Source of the DNA: Rhodococcus rhodnii NBRC 100604
GTDB taxonomy: Bacteria; Actinomycetota; Actinomycetes; Mycobacteriales; Mycobacteriaceae
Direction: 5' to 3'
Length of the DNA stretch: 64,000 nucleotides
NCBI RefSeq assembly: GCF_001894925.1
Contig: NZ_BCXD01000009.1
Span: 62,001 to 126,000, forward strand
Part shown: one piece after another, positions 1 through 11,398 of the stretch
How positions within the stretch are numbered: the stretch's first letter is position 1
How the letters are laid out: every line of letters begins with the position of its first letter
The notes under the pieces: generated by a model
The model's database searches: none
Told to the model about the DNA's origin: nothing
Seen by the model: only the letters and a program-made list of their open reading frames with translations
Position numbers and translations under genes: made by a program

Positions 1-865
1 GAGCAGTGGCGACGGCTAGCGCCGCGGACTCCGGGTCGCGGGATGCGGGGACGCTCTGATAGATTCCAGCCCGCACCTCCAGTGGGGGCTTCCTGAGGCT
101 TGAGTCGTCGGCCCCAGATGTGGCACTGCCTTTCGGCTGCGCATGTCGTTCGCGTGCGTCGGTCGACTACATCTGGAGGAACCATGACGACCCGATCCGT
201 GCCACCCGGACAGTTGTTCGAGTTGTGTCGCCAATCGGTCTGCCCCGGAAATCGCGGGCGTTCGCCGCAGCGACACGGTTCGCTTCCCGCAAGGCACTCC
301 ACGTGCTGGTCGACCATCCGGTGTTCGGGCCGACGTGAACGATCGGGTACCTCTAGGCCTGGCCCGCCACGCGGTCGTATCGCAGCGCGTGGGTCCGAGC
401 CGGTGTTCGCGGCCCGCGCAGAGTCGAGGCATTGTCCCACTTCGGGTGTTGCCCCACCGCACCGAGCTGTAGGGGGTGAGAACGACACTCCACCCCGGGG
501 GTCTCGTGCCTGTCGTGCGTGCGCAGAACGCGTGTCCGGCGGCCGCTGGACAGCCTGAACCCGTCGCCGAACTGTCGCAGCGGACCGGCAGAGAATCGTC
601 GTGGCACGCAGGGGGTGTCACGGCGGACTGTCGAGAAAGCAGTCTCGAGTGCGTAGGTCGACGGCGCCACGCACACGTCTGGGCTCCGGGGGCGCGTCAT
701 CTCGTCGACAGGGGTCGAACAGTCGGATAGCCGGTTGGGGCGATGTCGCGCTCGGTTCGGCCGCGCAGGGATGCCGTCACCACCCCGGTTCCCGTTCGCC
801 CTCGCGCATCCATGCAGATGTGGACAGATGTGTTCGCGCGACGACGGCGTGTCCGCCGCAGTCGA
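1..865. other. Region with no identifiable gene
   Basis: No open frame here has convincing codon usage or resembles a family I know. The one candidate is ATG at 184 (to 558, 124 codons), which has a good GGAGG site at 175-179. Its codon choice becomes poor after about 25 codons and the product is Arg/Cys-rich low-complexity sequence. An inverted repeat (CCAGATGT at 114-121, ACATCTGG at 169-176) overlaps that ribosome site. The base composition looks less GC-rich than the genes that follow. It may be intergenic DNA or a decayed gene. The region ends at the ligA promoter. Confidence 0.4.
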
Positions 866-3590
<2,725 letters not shown>

Positions 3591-3594
3591 ACCG

Positions 3595-4245
3595 TCAGTC
3601 CAGGACGGTCGCGACGATCCCCGCGAAGTAGCCGAGCCGCGCGATCTCCGACGGCCGGAACTCGGGTCCACCGGGGCGGCCGAGCACGAGCGCCTTCTCG
3701 GGCACGCCGAGCGGCGCGGCAGCGAGGGCGGTGTCCATCTCGCGCCAGATCGGTGGCACCCAGTCGGCCTGGCCGTCGAGCGCCACGGTCTTCTCGAGCG
3801 GAAGCCACGGGACGTCCGTCGCGTGGGTCTCCGGCGCCCCCGGGCTCCCGACGATGCGGTAGGCCCCCGTCTCGCCCTGTGCGACGACGGTGGCCCAGCC
3901 GACGCGCAGTACCCGGGGCGCGCCGTCGACGAGGATCTGCAGGGTGTCGCGCGGTGCGCCCGCGACCTGATCGATCAGTTCGAGTTCGCGGTGGGTGTCG
4001 AGGATGCCGTTGTACGGGCGGATCGAGTCGACGCGGACGTCGGGCAGCGACTCGGCCGCGGTGATGAGCGTGTCGGGCAGCTTGCCGGGTTCGACGTCGA
4101 CGACGAGATCGTCGATCGCGAATCCCGCCCCGCGTTCGACGACGTCGAGAGACAGGATGTCGCCGCCGACCGACCCGAGCGCGACTGCCAGCGACCCGAG
4201 GCTGCCGGGTCGATCGGGGAGTTGAACGCGAAGCAGGTACGACAC
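3595..4245 (-). CDS. ACT domain-containing protein
   Basis: This is a 216-aa cytoplasmic protein. It opens with an ACT domain (about residues 2-70; VSYLLRVQLPDRPGSLGSLA is the typical ligand-binding first strand and loop) and has a second, unassigned half ending near WREMDTALAAAPLG. ACT domains usually bind amino acids, but no ligand can be read here. Related proteins sit next to ligA and gatC in other Mycobacteriales. The GTG start at 4245 is preceded by GGTGAAAGG about 5 nt upstream, and the protein starts directly in the ACT fold. It converges on the acetyltransferase gene with only a few bases between the likely stops. Confidence 0.85.
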   Translation of the reverse strand: MSYLLRVQLPDRPGSLGSLAVALGSVGGDILSLDVVERGAGFAIDDLVVDVEPGKLPDTLITAAESLPDVRVDSIRPYNGILDTHRELELIDQVAGAPRDTLQILVDGAPRVLRVGWATVVAQGETGAYRIVGSPGAPETHATDVPWLPLEKTVALDGQADWVPPIWREMDTALAAAPLGVPEKALVLGRPGGPEFRPSEIARLGYFAGIVATVLD

Positions 4246-4384
4246 ACGAAGCCTTTCACCCGGTGCGGGAGTCGACTGCCCCCGCCGTGACGGGATCTCA
4301 CGGTAGCCCAGCCGACTCGGCGGCGTCGGCTCACACCGCACACCGTCGAGTACGGGCTGTGCGCGTGAGCGGTGGGCCACGCAC

Positions 4385-4483
4385 TACTCTGGAGAGGCTC
4401 GCCGGATCCACATGTGGCGGCGAGAGCCTGACGAACCGTCGGCGACACGATGTTCAGCAACACGATGCGAAAGGGGCCCAGCG
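4385..4483 (+). promoter_or_regulatory. gatCA promoter and 5' UTR hairpin
   Basis: TACTCT at 4385-4390 is a good -10 match. Transcription from it would leave a 5' untranslated region of about 85 nt before gatC. Just downstream, GGCTCGCCG (from about 4398) and CGGCGAGAGCC (ending near 4431) can pair around a short loop. The gatC ribosome site AAAGGGG is separate and unobstructed. The role of the hairpin is unknown. Confidence 0.4.
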
Positions 4484-4783
4484 GTGCCTGCCATCTCCCG
4501 CGACGAGGTCGCGCACCTCGCGCGGCTGTCCCGCTTGGCGCTGTCCGACGCCGAACTCGACGAGTTCGCCGGTCAGCTCGATGCGATTCTCGAGCACGTC
4601 AAGACCGTCAGCGAGGTCGCCACCGCGGACGTTCCCGCGATGGCGAACCCCAACGCGGTCGCGAACGTCACACGGCCGGACGAGATCGTGCCGTCCCTCA
4701 CGCAGGACGACGCGCTCTCGGGCGCGCCCGCCGTCGACGAGGGCCGGTTCTCGGTTCCGCGCATCCTGGGAGAGGGCGAATGA
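4484..4783 (+). CDS. gatC: Glu-tRNA(Gln) amidotransferase subunit C
   Basis: This 99-aa small subunit of the GatCAB amidotransferase wraps around GatA and GatB and stabilises the complex. The sequence has the family pattern [21 protein letters not shown] at the N terminus and a conserved C-terminal RFSVPRIL segment. The GTG start at 4484 gives the normal family length and has AAAGGGG just upstream; an in-frame ATG at 4412 would add 24 unconserved residues. The stop overlaps the gatA start by 4 nt (ATGA). Together with gatA and gatB it converts Glu-tRNA(Gln), and in many actinobacteria Asp-tRNA(Asn), to the amidated form. Confidence 0.95.
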   Translation: MPAISRDEVAHLARLSRLALSDAELDEFAGQLDAILEHVKTVSEVATADVPAMANPNAVANVTRPDEIVPSLTQDDALSGAPAVDEGRFSVPRILGEGE

Positions 4784-6264
4784 GCAGCGAACTGACGACG
4801 CTCGGCGCGGCGGAACTCGCGTCGCGAATCCACGCGGGTGAGGTGTCCTCGGTCGAGGTGACCGAGGCACATCTGACCCGGATCGCTGACGTCGACGGCG
4901 AGATCAACGCGTTCCTGCATGTCGCGGGCGAGCAGGCGCTCGTCACCGCGAAGCAGGTCGACGACGCCGTGGCCGCGGGGGAGCGCCCGGCGTCGGCGCT
5001 CGCGGGTGTTCCGCTCGCACTCAAGGACATCTTCGCGACGACGGACATGCCCACGACGTGCGGTTCGAAGATCCTCGAGGGCTGGACCGCGCCCTACGAG
5101 TCGACGGTGAGCGCGTCGCTGCGCGCCGCGGGGATCCCGATCCTGGGCAAGACCAATCTCGACGAGTTCGCGATGGGCTCGTCGACGGAGAACTCCGCGT
5201 ACGGCCCGACGCGCAATCCGTGGGACACCTCGCGGATCCCGGGTGGTTCGGGTGGCGGCAGCGCCGCGGCTCTCGCCTCGCGCCAGGCGCCGCTCGCGAT
5301 CGGCACCGACACCGGCGGATCGATCCGTCAGCCCGCTGCCGTGACCGCGACGGTGGGGACGAAGCCGACCTACGGCACGGTGTCGCGGTACGGCCTCGTG
5401 GCGTGTGCGTCGTCGCTCGATCAGGCCGGCCCGTGCGGCCGCTCGGTGCTCGACACCGCGCTGCTGCACGAGATCATCGCGGGGCACGATCCGCGCGATT
5501 CGACGTCGGCGAACGTCCCGGTGCGGCCGGTCGTGGCCGCCGCTCGTGAGGGCGCGACGGGTTCGCTGAAGGGCGTGCGCGTCGGCGTCGTGAAGGAACT
5601 GCACTCCGACAGCTATCAGGACGGCGTTCTCGCGTCGTTCGACACCGCGGTGCAGACGTTGAAGGATCTGGGCGCCGAGGTGATCGAGGTCTCGTGCCCG
5701 AGTTTCGTGCACGCGCTCGCGGCGTACTACCTGATCCTGCCGAGCGAGGTGTCGTCGAACCTCGCCCGGTTCGACGCGATGCGCTACGGGCTGCGGGTCG
5801 ACGACGGCTCGATGAGCGCCGAGCAGGTCATGGCGGCGACGCGTGCCGCGGGCTTCGGCCCGGAGGTCAAGCGCCGCATCATGATCGGGACGTACGCGCT
5901 CTCGGCCGGCTACTACGACGCCTACTACGGCTCGGCGTCGAAGGTGCGCACCCTCATCGCTCGCGACTACGAGCGGGCCTACGAGCAGGTCGACGTGCTG
6001 GTCGCGCCGACGAGCCCGTTCACGCCGTGGAAGCTCGGCGAGAAGGTCGACGATCCGCTCGCGATGTACCTGTCCGACCTGTGCACGCTGCCGACGAACC
6101 TCGCCGGTCACTGCGCGATGTCGGTGCCCTCGGGCCTGTCCGAGGAGGACGGCCTGCCAGTCGGGCTGCAGATCATGGCGCCCGCGCACGCGGACGAGCG
6201 GCTCTACCGCGTCGGCGCGGCGTACGAGGTCGCGCGCGGCCCGATGGCGGCGCCCGCGCTCTGA
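4780..6264 (+). CDS. gatA: Glu-tRNA(Gln) amidotransferase subunit A
   Basis: This 494-aa amidase-signature subunit releases ammonia from glutamine for the GatB transamidation. The Ser-cisSer-Lys triad is visible: K82 in ALKDIF, S157 in [10 protein letters not shown] and nucleophile S181 in [10 protein letters not shown]. The spacing between the three is the same as in characterised GatA. The length is standard. It is coupled to gatC by a 4-nt overlap. Its 3' end overlaps the convergent alpha/beta-hydrolase gene by 61 nt. The third subunit, gatB, lies about 5 kb downstream and is separated by accessory genes and pfkA, so the complex is not encoded by one operon here. Confidence 0.97.
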   Translation: MSSELTTLGAAELASRIHAGEVSSVEVTEAHLTRIADVDGEINAFLHVAGEQALVTAKQVDDAVAAGERPASALAGVPLALKDIFATTDMPTTCGSKILEGWTAPYESTVSASLRAAGIPILGKTNLDEFAMGSSTENSAYGPTRNPWDTSRIPGGSGGGSAAALASRQAPLAIGTDTGGSIRQPAAVTATVGTKPTYGTVSRYGLVACASSLDQAGPCGRSVLDTALLHEIIAGHDPRDSTSANVPVRPVVAAAREGATGSLKGVRVGVVKELHSDSYQDGVLASFDTAVQTLKDLGAEVIEVSCPSFVHALAAYYLILPSEVSSNLARFDAMRYGLRVDDGSMSAEQVMAATRAAGFGPEVKRRIMIGTYALSAGYYDAYYGSASKVRTLIARDYERAYEQVDVLVAPTSPFTPWKLGEKVDDPLAMYLSDLCTLPTNLAGHCAMSVPSGLSEEDGLPVGLQIMAPAHADERLYRVGAAYEVARGPMAAPAL

Positions 6265-7484
6265 ACGACGTCACTCTGCTGCGACGGCAGGGCATCGCGA
6301 CGGCACTCGGCCATCGCGGTGCCCTGCCGTTCGTCGTAGCGATGGCCGTGGCCCGCCGGAACGTTCAGCGACACGAGCAGATCGACCGTCGTCTGCACGA
6401 AGCTCACCACCGGAATCCACTGCGGGGCCGGAGCATCGTGGGTCGTGGCCGCCGCGTCCGGCGGCCGGACGAGCAGATCGGCCGACCACACCGGAACGGG
6501 ATCGGATCCGTTGGCGAGAACGGTGCCGGACGAGAGCGGCGTCCCGGGCGGCGGGCCCACCCACACCGCGCTGCACACGTCAGCGCGGTACGGGCTGGAC
6601 GCGACGGCGCGCGCACCCCCGAGTGCACCGAGGCTCTGCCCGTACACGTGGAGCGACGGGCGCGAGGCAACGGGGAGCAGCCGTAGCCGCGCGGCGACCG
6701 CGTCGAGGACGGCGCGTGCGCTCTTTTCCGCCGAATCGCGTTGCGTGAGAAAGCTGTACCAGCTCGGGGTGTCGGTGTACTGCGTCGCGACGACGGCGAC
6801 GTCGCCGCCGAAGCGTTGCCGGATCCCGGCGAGCGCCGCGGCGTCGATCCAGCCGGAGCCCGTGGGAACCGCGACGACGATCGCAGAGCGCTCGAGTGCG
6901 CCGGACCTCTCGAGTTCGTCGACCGCGAGCGACGCGCGGGTACTCGCTGTGGGTGCCTCGGCGAGCGCGACGTAGGTCGAGGCCGCCTCCGCTGCAGCGG
7001 CATTGGCCGGATTCGCGGAGACGGCAGTGGGTGCGCCGACGATCGCCACGACGACGGACGTCGCGGCCGCGACGGCGACGGCGCGTACGGCTCCCCAGCG
7101 GCGTACGAGCGACGTTGCGGCTCGTGCCGCACCCAGCGCGAGCGCCGTCACCGCGCCGGCGGTCGCCGCGGCGACGAGCCAGTGGGCCGCGCCCGCTGCG
7201 GGCATCTCCATCGCCGAGCGGAGGCCGTTGTGCCACCGGACTGCTCGCGCCGCGGAGATCGTCACGACGGCGAGCGCGACCACGGCGACCGCGAACCGCA
7301 GGCCCTGCGGTGGTGTCGTCGTGACGACCCGCCGTGCCACCGCGGACACGGCGAACGCCACGACGAGGGCGAGAGCGAGCAGAATGCCCTCGACGATCGC
7401 GGGACGGGGCAGCATCGACGGGGCGAGTGCGGTGGCGAGCGCCGCCGCGGCGGCGAGACTCGTCGTCACCCGCGGCGGTGTCAC
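6204..7484 (-). CDS. Membrane alpha/beta-hydrolase (Abhydrolase_9 type)
   Basis: This is a 426-aa protein. Residues 1-170 contain several hydrophobic segments, suggesting a multi-spanning membrane region. The C-terminal half is an alpha/beta-hydrolase with the nucleophile elbow G-Q-S-L-G near [12 protein letters not shown], and the ending VPAGHGHRY carries the likely catalytic histidine. It resembles the actinobacterial membrane hydrolases of the Abhydrolase_9 family (Rv1069c-like), whose substrate is not known. The GTG start overlaps the stop of the phospholipase-like gene by 4 nt, which indicates coupling. The frame runs 61 nt into the 3' end of gatA on the opposite strand. A lipid or ester substrate is plausible given its partner. 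Confidence 0.8.
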   Translation of the reverse strand: MTPPRVTTSLAAAAALATALAPSMLPRPAIVEGILLALALVVAFAVSAVARRVVTTTPPQGLRFAVAVVALAVVTISAARAVRWHNGLRSAMEMPAAGAAHWLVAAATAGAVTALALGAARAATSLVRRWGAVRAVAVAAATSVVVAIVGAPTAVSANPANAAAAEAASTYVALAEAPTASTRASLAVDELERSGALERSAIVVAVPTGSGWIDAAALAGIRQRFGGDVAVVATQYTDTPSWYSFLTQRDSAEKSARAVLDAVAARLRLLPVASRPSLHVYGQSLGALGGARAVASSPYRADVCSAVWVGPPPGTPLSSGTVLANGSDPVPVWSADLLVRPPDAAATTHDAPAPQWIPVVSFVQTTVDLLVSLNVPAGHGHRYDERQGTAMAECRRDALPSQQSDVVQSAGAAIGPRATSYAAPTR

Positions 7485-8074
7485 GCCCGGCCTCCCGTCA
7501 GGTGACGGCGCCCCAGCAGTACCACGGCGCCCGACGCGAGAACTCCGGTGACGAGCGCGATCTGCTTCGACTCGTCGACCGGGACGCCGTAGCCCTGCCG
7601 CCAGGAGTTCGCCTCGACGGCGGTGGTGGCGACGGCCGCGGCAGCGCGGCAGGTCGTGCCCGACAGGCCCTCGGGGGGATTCGAGCACACGGCCGCGAGG
7701 TCGTCGGCGAACGCGGCGTCGTAGCCCTGCCGGACCGACTGCGGCGGTGGCGTTCCGACCGCGGCACGATAGCGCAGGTAGTCGTAGCCGTAGTCGTGCC
7801 TGCGGCAGCTCGCGTCGAAGGCCTCGGGCAGCGGAACGGGTGACGAGCACGAGCCCGTGGGATTGCTGAGGCGACCGCCGTCGATCTCGGGGGAGTAGCC
7901 CATCACGGCGTCGAACGACGCCGTCGCCGCCGGCGTGTTCGGCAGCGCGGCCGCACTCGCACTCGACATGCCGGCGACGGCCGCCGACACGACCGCGACG
8001 CCGCCCAGCACGAGTGCGCCGCGATGACGTGACGGCCTGCGTACCCGCGATCCCGATCGCTTCGTTGTGGTCAT
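7481..8074 (-). CDS. Secreted phospholipase A2-like protein
   Basis: This is a 197-aa exported protein. The N terminus has a basic stretch, a hydrophobic core (ALVLGGVAVVSAAVAG) and an Ala-rich cleavage region, i.e. a signal peptide. The mature part contains FDASCRRHDYGYDYLR, which matches the His-Asp catalytic helix of prokaryotic phospholipase A2 (Streptomyces violaceoruber type), plus further paired cysteines. A hydrophobic segment near the end (IALVTGVLASGAVVLL) followed by RR could anchor it to the membrane. The ATG at 8074 is chosen because a -10 hexamer (TAGCGT, 8087-8082) lies 7 nt upstream; a GTG at 8101 is the alternative. It is coupled to the downstream membrane hydrolase. Confidence 0.78.
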   Translation of the reverse strand: MTTTKRSGSRVRRPSRHRGALVLGGVAVVSAAVAGMSSASAAALPNTPAATASFDAVMGYSPEIDGGRLSNPTGSCSSPVPLPEAFDASCRRHDYGYDYLRYRAAVGTPPPQSVRQGYDAAFADDLAAVCSNPPEGLSGTTCRAAAAVATTAVEANSWRQGYGVPVDESKQIALVTGVLASGAVVLLGRRHLTGGRA

Positions 8075-8081
8075 GAACGGG

Positions 8082-8087
8082 ACGCTA
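8082..8087 (-). promoter_or_regulatory. Leaderless -10 of the phospholipase-like gene
   Basis: TAGCGT on the minus strand is 7 nt from the ATG at 8074, with no ribosome site between. It faces away from the similar element of the kinase gene at 8227-8232, so about 140 nt between the two hexamers could hold shared operators. Confidence 0.4.
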
Positions 8088-8226
8088 CGAACGCCCGGCA
8101 CCAGGTCACATCGGCTCCGAGAGCCGTTCCGGACTGCCCCGCCGGGTGTGCCCGCACGACGGTGTCACCCCACCGTAGGGGCGTGATCTCACTCCCGAGT
8201 ACGACGACGCGAGCGGCCGCGAACTC

Positions 8227-8232
8227 TAGTGT
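8227..8232 (+). promoter_or_regulatory. Leaderless -10 of the histidine kinase gene
   Basis: TAGTGT lies 6 nt before the ATG at 8239. No Shine-Dalgarno sequence is present in the gap. Confidence 0.45.
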
Positions 8233-8238
8233 CGAGGC

Positions 8239-9516
8239 ATGAAGTCACCACTGCGTCGGGGCACGACGTCACGACGCGAGCGGAACCGGGACGGCGGGAA
8301 GCGGACCGGGTCGCGCATCGGCGCCGTCAGGACCTGGGCGGGCCGGCTCGGCATCGTCCGGTGGATCGACGTGCTGTTCGCCCTCACCGCGCTCGTGCTC
8401 TACATCGTGTCGTGGTCGACGATGCACCTGACGCACTCGGTGCCGTATCCGGTGCAGCCGTTCGTGGCGCTCGCCGTCGCCGGGCCGGTGGTGTTCACGC
8501 GCACCGCGCCGGCGTTCGGCTGGGCGGCGTCCGCGCTCGCCGCCCTCGTGTACGTGACCGTGTTCCCGACGACCGATGCCGTGATGTACGCGTATCCGTG
8601 GCAGGTCGTCCACATCATCGCGCTGCTCGTGCTCGTCGCCGGGGTCGCGGCGCGCGAAGCGCTCCCGGTCGTCGGCGTCGTGTGGCTCGCGACGGGCGCG
8701 CTCTTCTGGCTCTACGTACCCGGCGCCGACGGTCCGGGCTGGGCCGTGGGGTTGTCGGTGCTCGTCGCGTTCTCGCTGCTCGTGCGGTGGCTCGCGCGCT
8801 CGCGCAAACAGCTTGCCGTGCAGGAGGAGATCGGCGAACTGGAACGGGCCCGGCGCGCGATCCTCGAAGAACGCACCCGTATCGCACGGGACCTGCACGA
8901 CGTCGTCGCGCATCACATGTCGATGGTCGTCGTCCAGGCGCAGAGCGCGCGGTACCGGCTCGACGGCGTGACCGACGAGATCGCAGCGGAATTCGACTCG
9001 ATCGGCTCGTCCGGCAGGGCGGCGCTCGACGAGATCCGCGGGATGCTCGGCGTACTGCGCAGCGACGGCCAGCACCCCGAGGACGCGCCGCAGCCGTCCG
9101 CGCTCGACGTTCCCGCGCTCGTCGAGGGCAGCAAGCGCGCCGGAATCGACGTCCACGCCGACATCTCGGGTGATCCGGCGGTCATGGCGGACGCGCCCGG
9201 GATGGTGGTGTACCGGATCGTCCAGGAGTCGCTCGCGAACGGTGCGCGGCACGCGCCGGGAGCCCGGATCGACGTCACGATGGACTTCGGTCACGACGGC
9301 GTGCACCTCCGCGTCGTCAACGGCCCGGGACTCGTTCCCGCACAACCGGGGACGAGCGGCGGTACCGGAATCGAGGGAATGCAGGAACGGGCGCGCGCCG
9401 TCGGCGGGTCCGTGATCGCGAGGCCCACGGGTGACGGCGGTTTCGCGGTCACGGCGTCGATCCCGTCGGGTGGTGTGGTCGGTGTCGCCGCACCGAGCCG
9501 CGACGCCGCTTCGTAG
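8239..9516 (+). CDS. Two-component sensor histidine kinase (NarL partner type)
   Basis: This 425-aa inner-membrane kinase has a basic N-terminal tail, then about five hydrophobic spans (residues 40-195) with almost no extracytoplasmic domain, so it probably senses the membrane or a small signal. The HisKA_3 helix reads RIARDLHDVVAHHMS with phospho-acceptor H220. The ATP-binding domain has the N box near NGARHAPGA and a glycine motif GGTGIEGM. This architecture is that of kinases paired with LuxR-type regulators, and the response regulator follows 10 nt later. The signal is unknown. Divergence from the phospholipase/hydrolase pair suggests, but does not show, a regulatory link. Confidence 0.92.
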   Translation: MKSPLRRGTTSRRERNRDGGKRTGSRIGAVRTWAGRLGIVRWIDVLFALTALVLYIVSWSTMHLTHSVPYPVQPFVALAVAGPVVFTRTAPAFGWAASALAALVYVTVFPTTDAVMYAYPWQVVHIIALLVLVAGVAAREALPVVGVVWLATGALFWLYVPGADGPGWAVGLSVLVAFSLLVRWLARSRKQLAVQEEIGELERARRAILEERTRIARDLHDVVAHHMSMVVVQAQSARYRLDGVTDEIAAEFDSIGSSGRAALDEIRGMLGVLRSDGQHPEDAPQPSALDVPALVEGSKRAGIDVHADISGDPAVMADAPGMVVYRIVQESLANGARHAPGARIDVTMDFGHDGVHLRVVNGPGLVPAQPGTSGGTGIEGMQERARAVGGSVIARPTGDGGFAVTASIPSGGVVGVAAPSRDAAS

Positions 9517-9526
9517 AGTGTGACGA

Positions 9527-10189
9527 GTGACGATCACGGTGCTCATCGCGGACGACCAGGCGATGGTGCGGCAGGGTTTCGGCGCGCTGCTCGCGGCGCA
9601 GCCGGACATCTCGGTGGTCGGGGACGCCGCCGATGGCGCCGAAGCGATCCGTGAAGTGACGCGGCTGCGACCCGACGTCGTCCTCATGGACGTCCGGATG
9701 CCCGGGACGAACGGTCTCGACGCGGCACGCGCGATCCTCGCCGCGCATCTCGACCCCGCGCCGCGTGTGCTCATGCTCACGACGTTCGACATCGACGAAT
9801 ACGTGTACGCCGCACTCGAAATCGGGGCGAGCGGGTTCCTGCTCAAGGACGCGCCCGCCGACGAACTCGTCCGCGCGGTGCGGGTCGTCGCGGCGGGCGA
9901 CGCGCTGCTCGCGCCCACAGTCACGCGCCGGCTCATCGCGGACGTCGTGTCGCGGCACCCCGGACACCGGCTCGACACCCGGCGGCTCGATGCTCTCACC
10001 CCCCGCGAGCGCGAGGTCCTCGAAGCGATCGCCCGGGGGCTCTCCAACAGCGAGATCGCCGCCGAGATGTTCGTCGCGGAACAGACCGTGAAGACGCACG
10101 TGGGGAAGGTGCTCGCGAAGCTCGGGTTGCGTGACCGCGCTCAGGCCGTCGTCGTCGCGTACGAGACGGGGCTCGTCGTCCCGGGGTGA
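9527..10189 (+). CDS. NarL/LuxR-family response regulator
   Basis: This 220-aa DNA-binding regulator has a receiver domain (residues 1-120) with phospho-acceptor D55 in VVLMDVRMPG and the acidic pair in IADDQ. A LuxR-type helix-turn-helix follows (LTPREREVLEAIARGLSNSEIA, about residues 155-210). The GTG start sits 10 nt after the kinase stop with no promoter between, so the two form one operon. It is expected to be phosphorylated by the kinase at 8239-9516. Candidate targets are its own operon and the divergent phospholipase-like gene; no binding motif can be assigned from one copy. Confidence 0.93.
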   Translation: MTITVLIADDQAMVRQGFGALLAAQPDISVVGDAADGAEAIREVTRLRPDVVLMDVRMPGTNGLDAARAILAAHLDPAPRVLMLTTFDIDEYVYAALEIGASGFLLKDAPADELVRAVRVVAAGDALLAPTVTRRLIADVVSRHPGHRLDTRRLDALTPREREVLEAIARGLSNSEIAAEMFVAEQTVKTHVGKVLAKLGLRDRAQAVVVAYETGLVVPG

Positions 10190-10250
10190 CGAGCACTTCG
10201 TCCCCGGCCGTCGGCCCCGTCGTCCTTCGACGCGCACCGCGCCGACCGAC

Positions 10251-10256
10251 TAGGTT
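10251..10256 (+). promoter_or_regulatory. pfkA -10 element
   Basis: TAGGTT would start a transcript near 10263 with a 5' UTR of about 60 nt, ending in the ribosome site GCGAGGAGAG before the pfkA ATG. Confidence 0.35.
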
Positions 10257-10324
10257 CGTGAGGCAAGGGGATCGGCCGACGGGGCCCGTCGGCGTCCGAC
10301 ACTGTCCGGGAGCGAGGAGAGCAC

Positions 10325-11356
10325 ATGCGTATCGGAGTCCTCACGGGTGGCGGCGACTGCCCGGGCCTGAACGCGGTGATCCGCTCGATCGTGCGGCGCG
10401 CAGCGCAGGAGTACGACAGCAGCGTCGTCGGCTTCCGCGACGGGTGGCGGGGGCTGCTCGAGGACAGCCATCGCGAACTCGCGGCGGACGAACGGATCGA
10501 CCGGATCCTCACCCGCGGCGGCACAATCCTCGGGACGGCGCGCGTCAACCCGAAACGGCTGCGCGACGGACTGCCACAGATCCGCAAGACGCTGCAGGAC
10601 AACGGCGTGGACGCGCTCATCCCGATCGGTGGCGAGGGAACGCTCACGGCCGCGCACTGGCTCGCCGAGTCCGGGGTGCCCGTCGTGGGCGTGCCGAAGA
10701 CCATCGACAACGACATCGACCGCACCGACGTCACGTTCGGTTTCGACACCGCGCTCACCGTCGCGACCGAGGCGATCGATCGCCTGCACACCACGGCGGA
10801 ATCGCATCAGCGCGTCATGCTCGTCGAGGTCATGGGCCGGCACGCGGGATGGATCGCGCTGCACGCCGGGCTCGCCGGCGGCGCGCACCTGACGCTGATC
10901 CCCGAGGTGCCGTTCGACGTGGCGGACGTGTGCGATCGCATCGCACGGCGCTTCGAGCGCGGCGACAAGCACTTCATCTGCGTCGTCGCCGAGGGTGCGA
11001 TGCCGCTCGCCGGGTCGATGCAGTTCCGTGAGGGCGGCATCGACGAGTTCGGGCACAAGATCTTCACCGGCGTCGCACAGCAACTGGGCGACGAGATCGA
11101 ACGCAGGATCGGGATGGAGGTGCGTTCGACCGTCCTCGGCTACACCCAGCGCGGCGGTACGCCCACCGCCTACGACCGCGTGCTGGCGACGCGGTTCGGC
11201 CTCCACGCGACCGATGCGGTCCATGCGGGCGACTTCGGCACCATGGTCGCGCTCCACGGGACGTCGATCGACCTCGTCCCGCTCGCGGACGCGACGCGCG
11301 AACTCAAGACCGTCCCACGGGAGCGGTACGCCGAGTCGGTGGCGCTCTTCGCGTGA
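10325..11356 (+). CDS. pfkA: 6-phosphofructokinase
   Basis: This 343-aa glycolytic enzyme phosphorylates fructose 6-phosphate. The N terminus has the nucleotide loop GGGDCPGLN. The active-site segments PIGGEGT and PKTIDNDI follow, then MGRHAGWIA and the fructose-phosphate-binding GYTQRGG. The GGEGT and PKTIDND pattern is that of ATP-using actinobacterial group III enzymes rather than PPi-dependent ones, so ATP is the likely donor. ATG at 10325 follows a clear GAGGAG site. It lies between the response regulator and gatB, on the same strand. gatB has its own promoter-like element only a few bases before its start. Confidence 0.95.
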   Translation: MRIGVLTGGGDCPGLNAVIRSIVRRAAQEYDSSVVGFRDGWRGLLEDSHRELAADERIDRILTRGGTILGTARVNPKRLRDGLPQIRKTLQDNGVDALIPIGGEGTLTAAHWLAESGVPVVGVPKTIDNDIDRTDVTFGFDTALTVATEAIDRLHTTAESHQRVMLVEVMGRHAGWIALHAGLAGGAHLTLIPEVPFDVADVCDRIARRFERGDKHFICVVAEGAMPLAGSMQFREGGIDEFGHKIFTGVAQQLGDEIERRIGMEVRSTVLGYTQRGGTPTAYDRVLATRFGLHATDAVHAGDFGTMVALHGTSIDLVPLADATRELKTVPRERYAESVALFA

Positions 11357-11385
11357 CCGCGTTACCCCCGGCCGCGGCCGGAGAA

Positions 11386-11391
11386 TAAACT
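11386..11391 (+). promoter_or_regulatory. Leaderless -10 of gatB
   Basis: TAAACT lies 7 nt upstream of the gatB ATG with no ribosome site between. gatB can therefore be transcribed separately from pfkA. Confidence 0.5.
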
Positions 11392-11398
11392 CGGGCAC

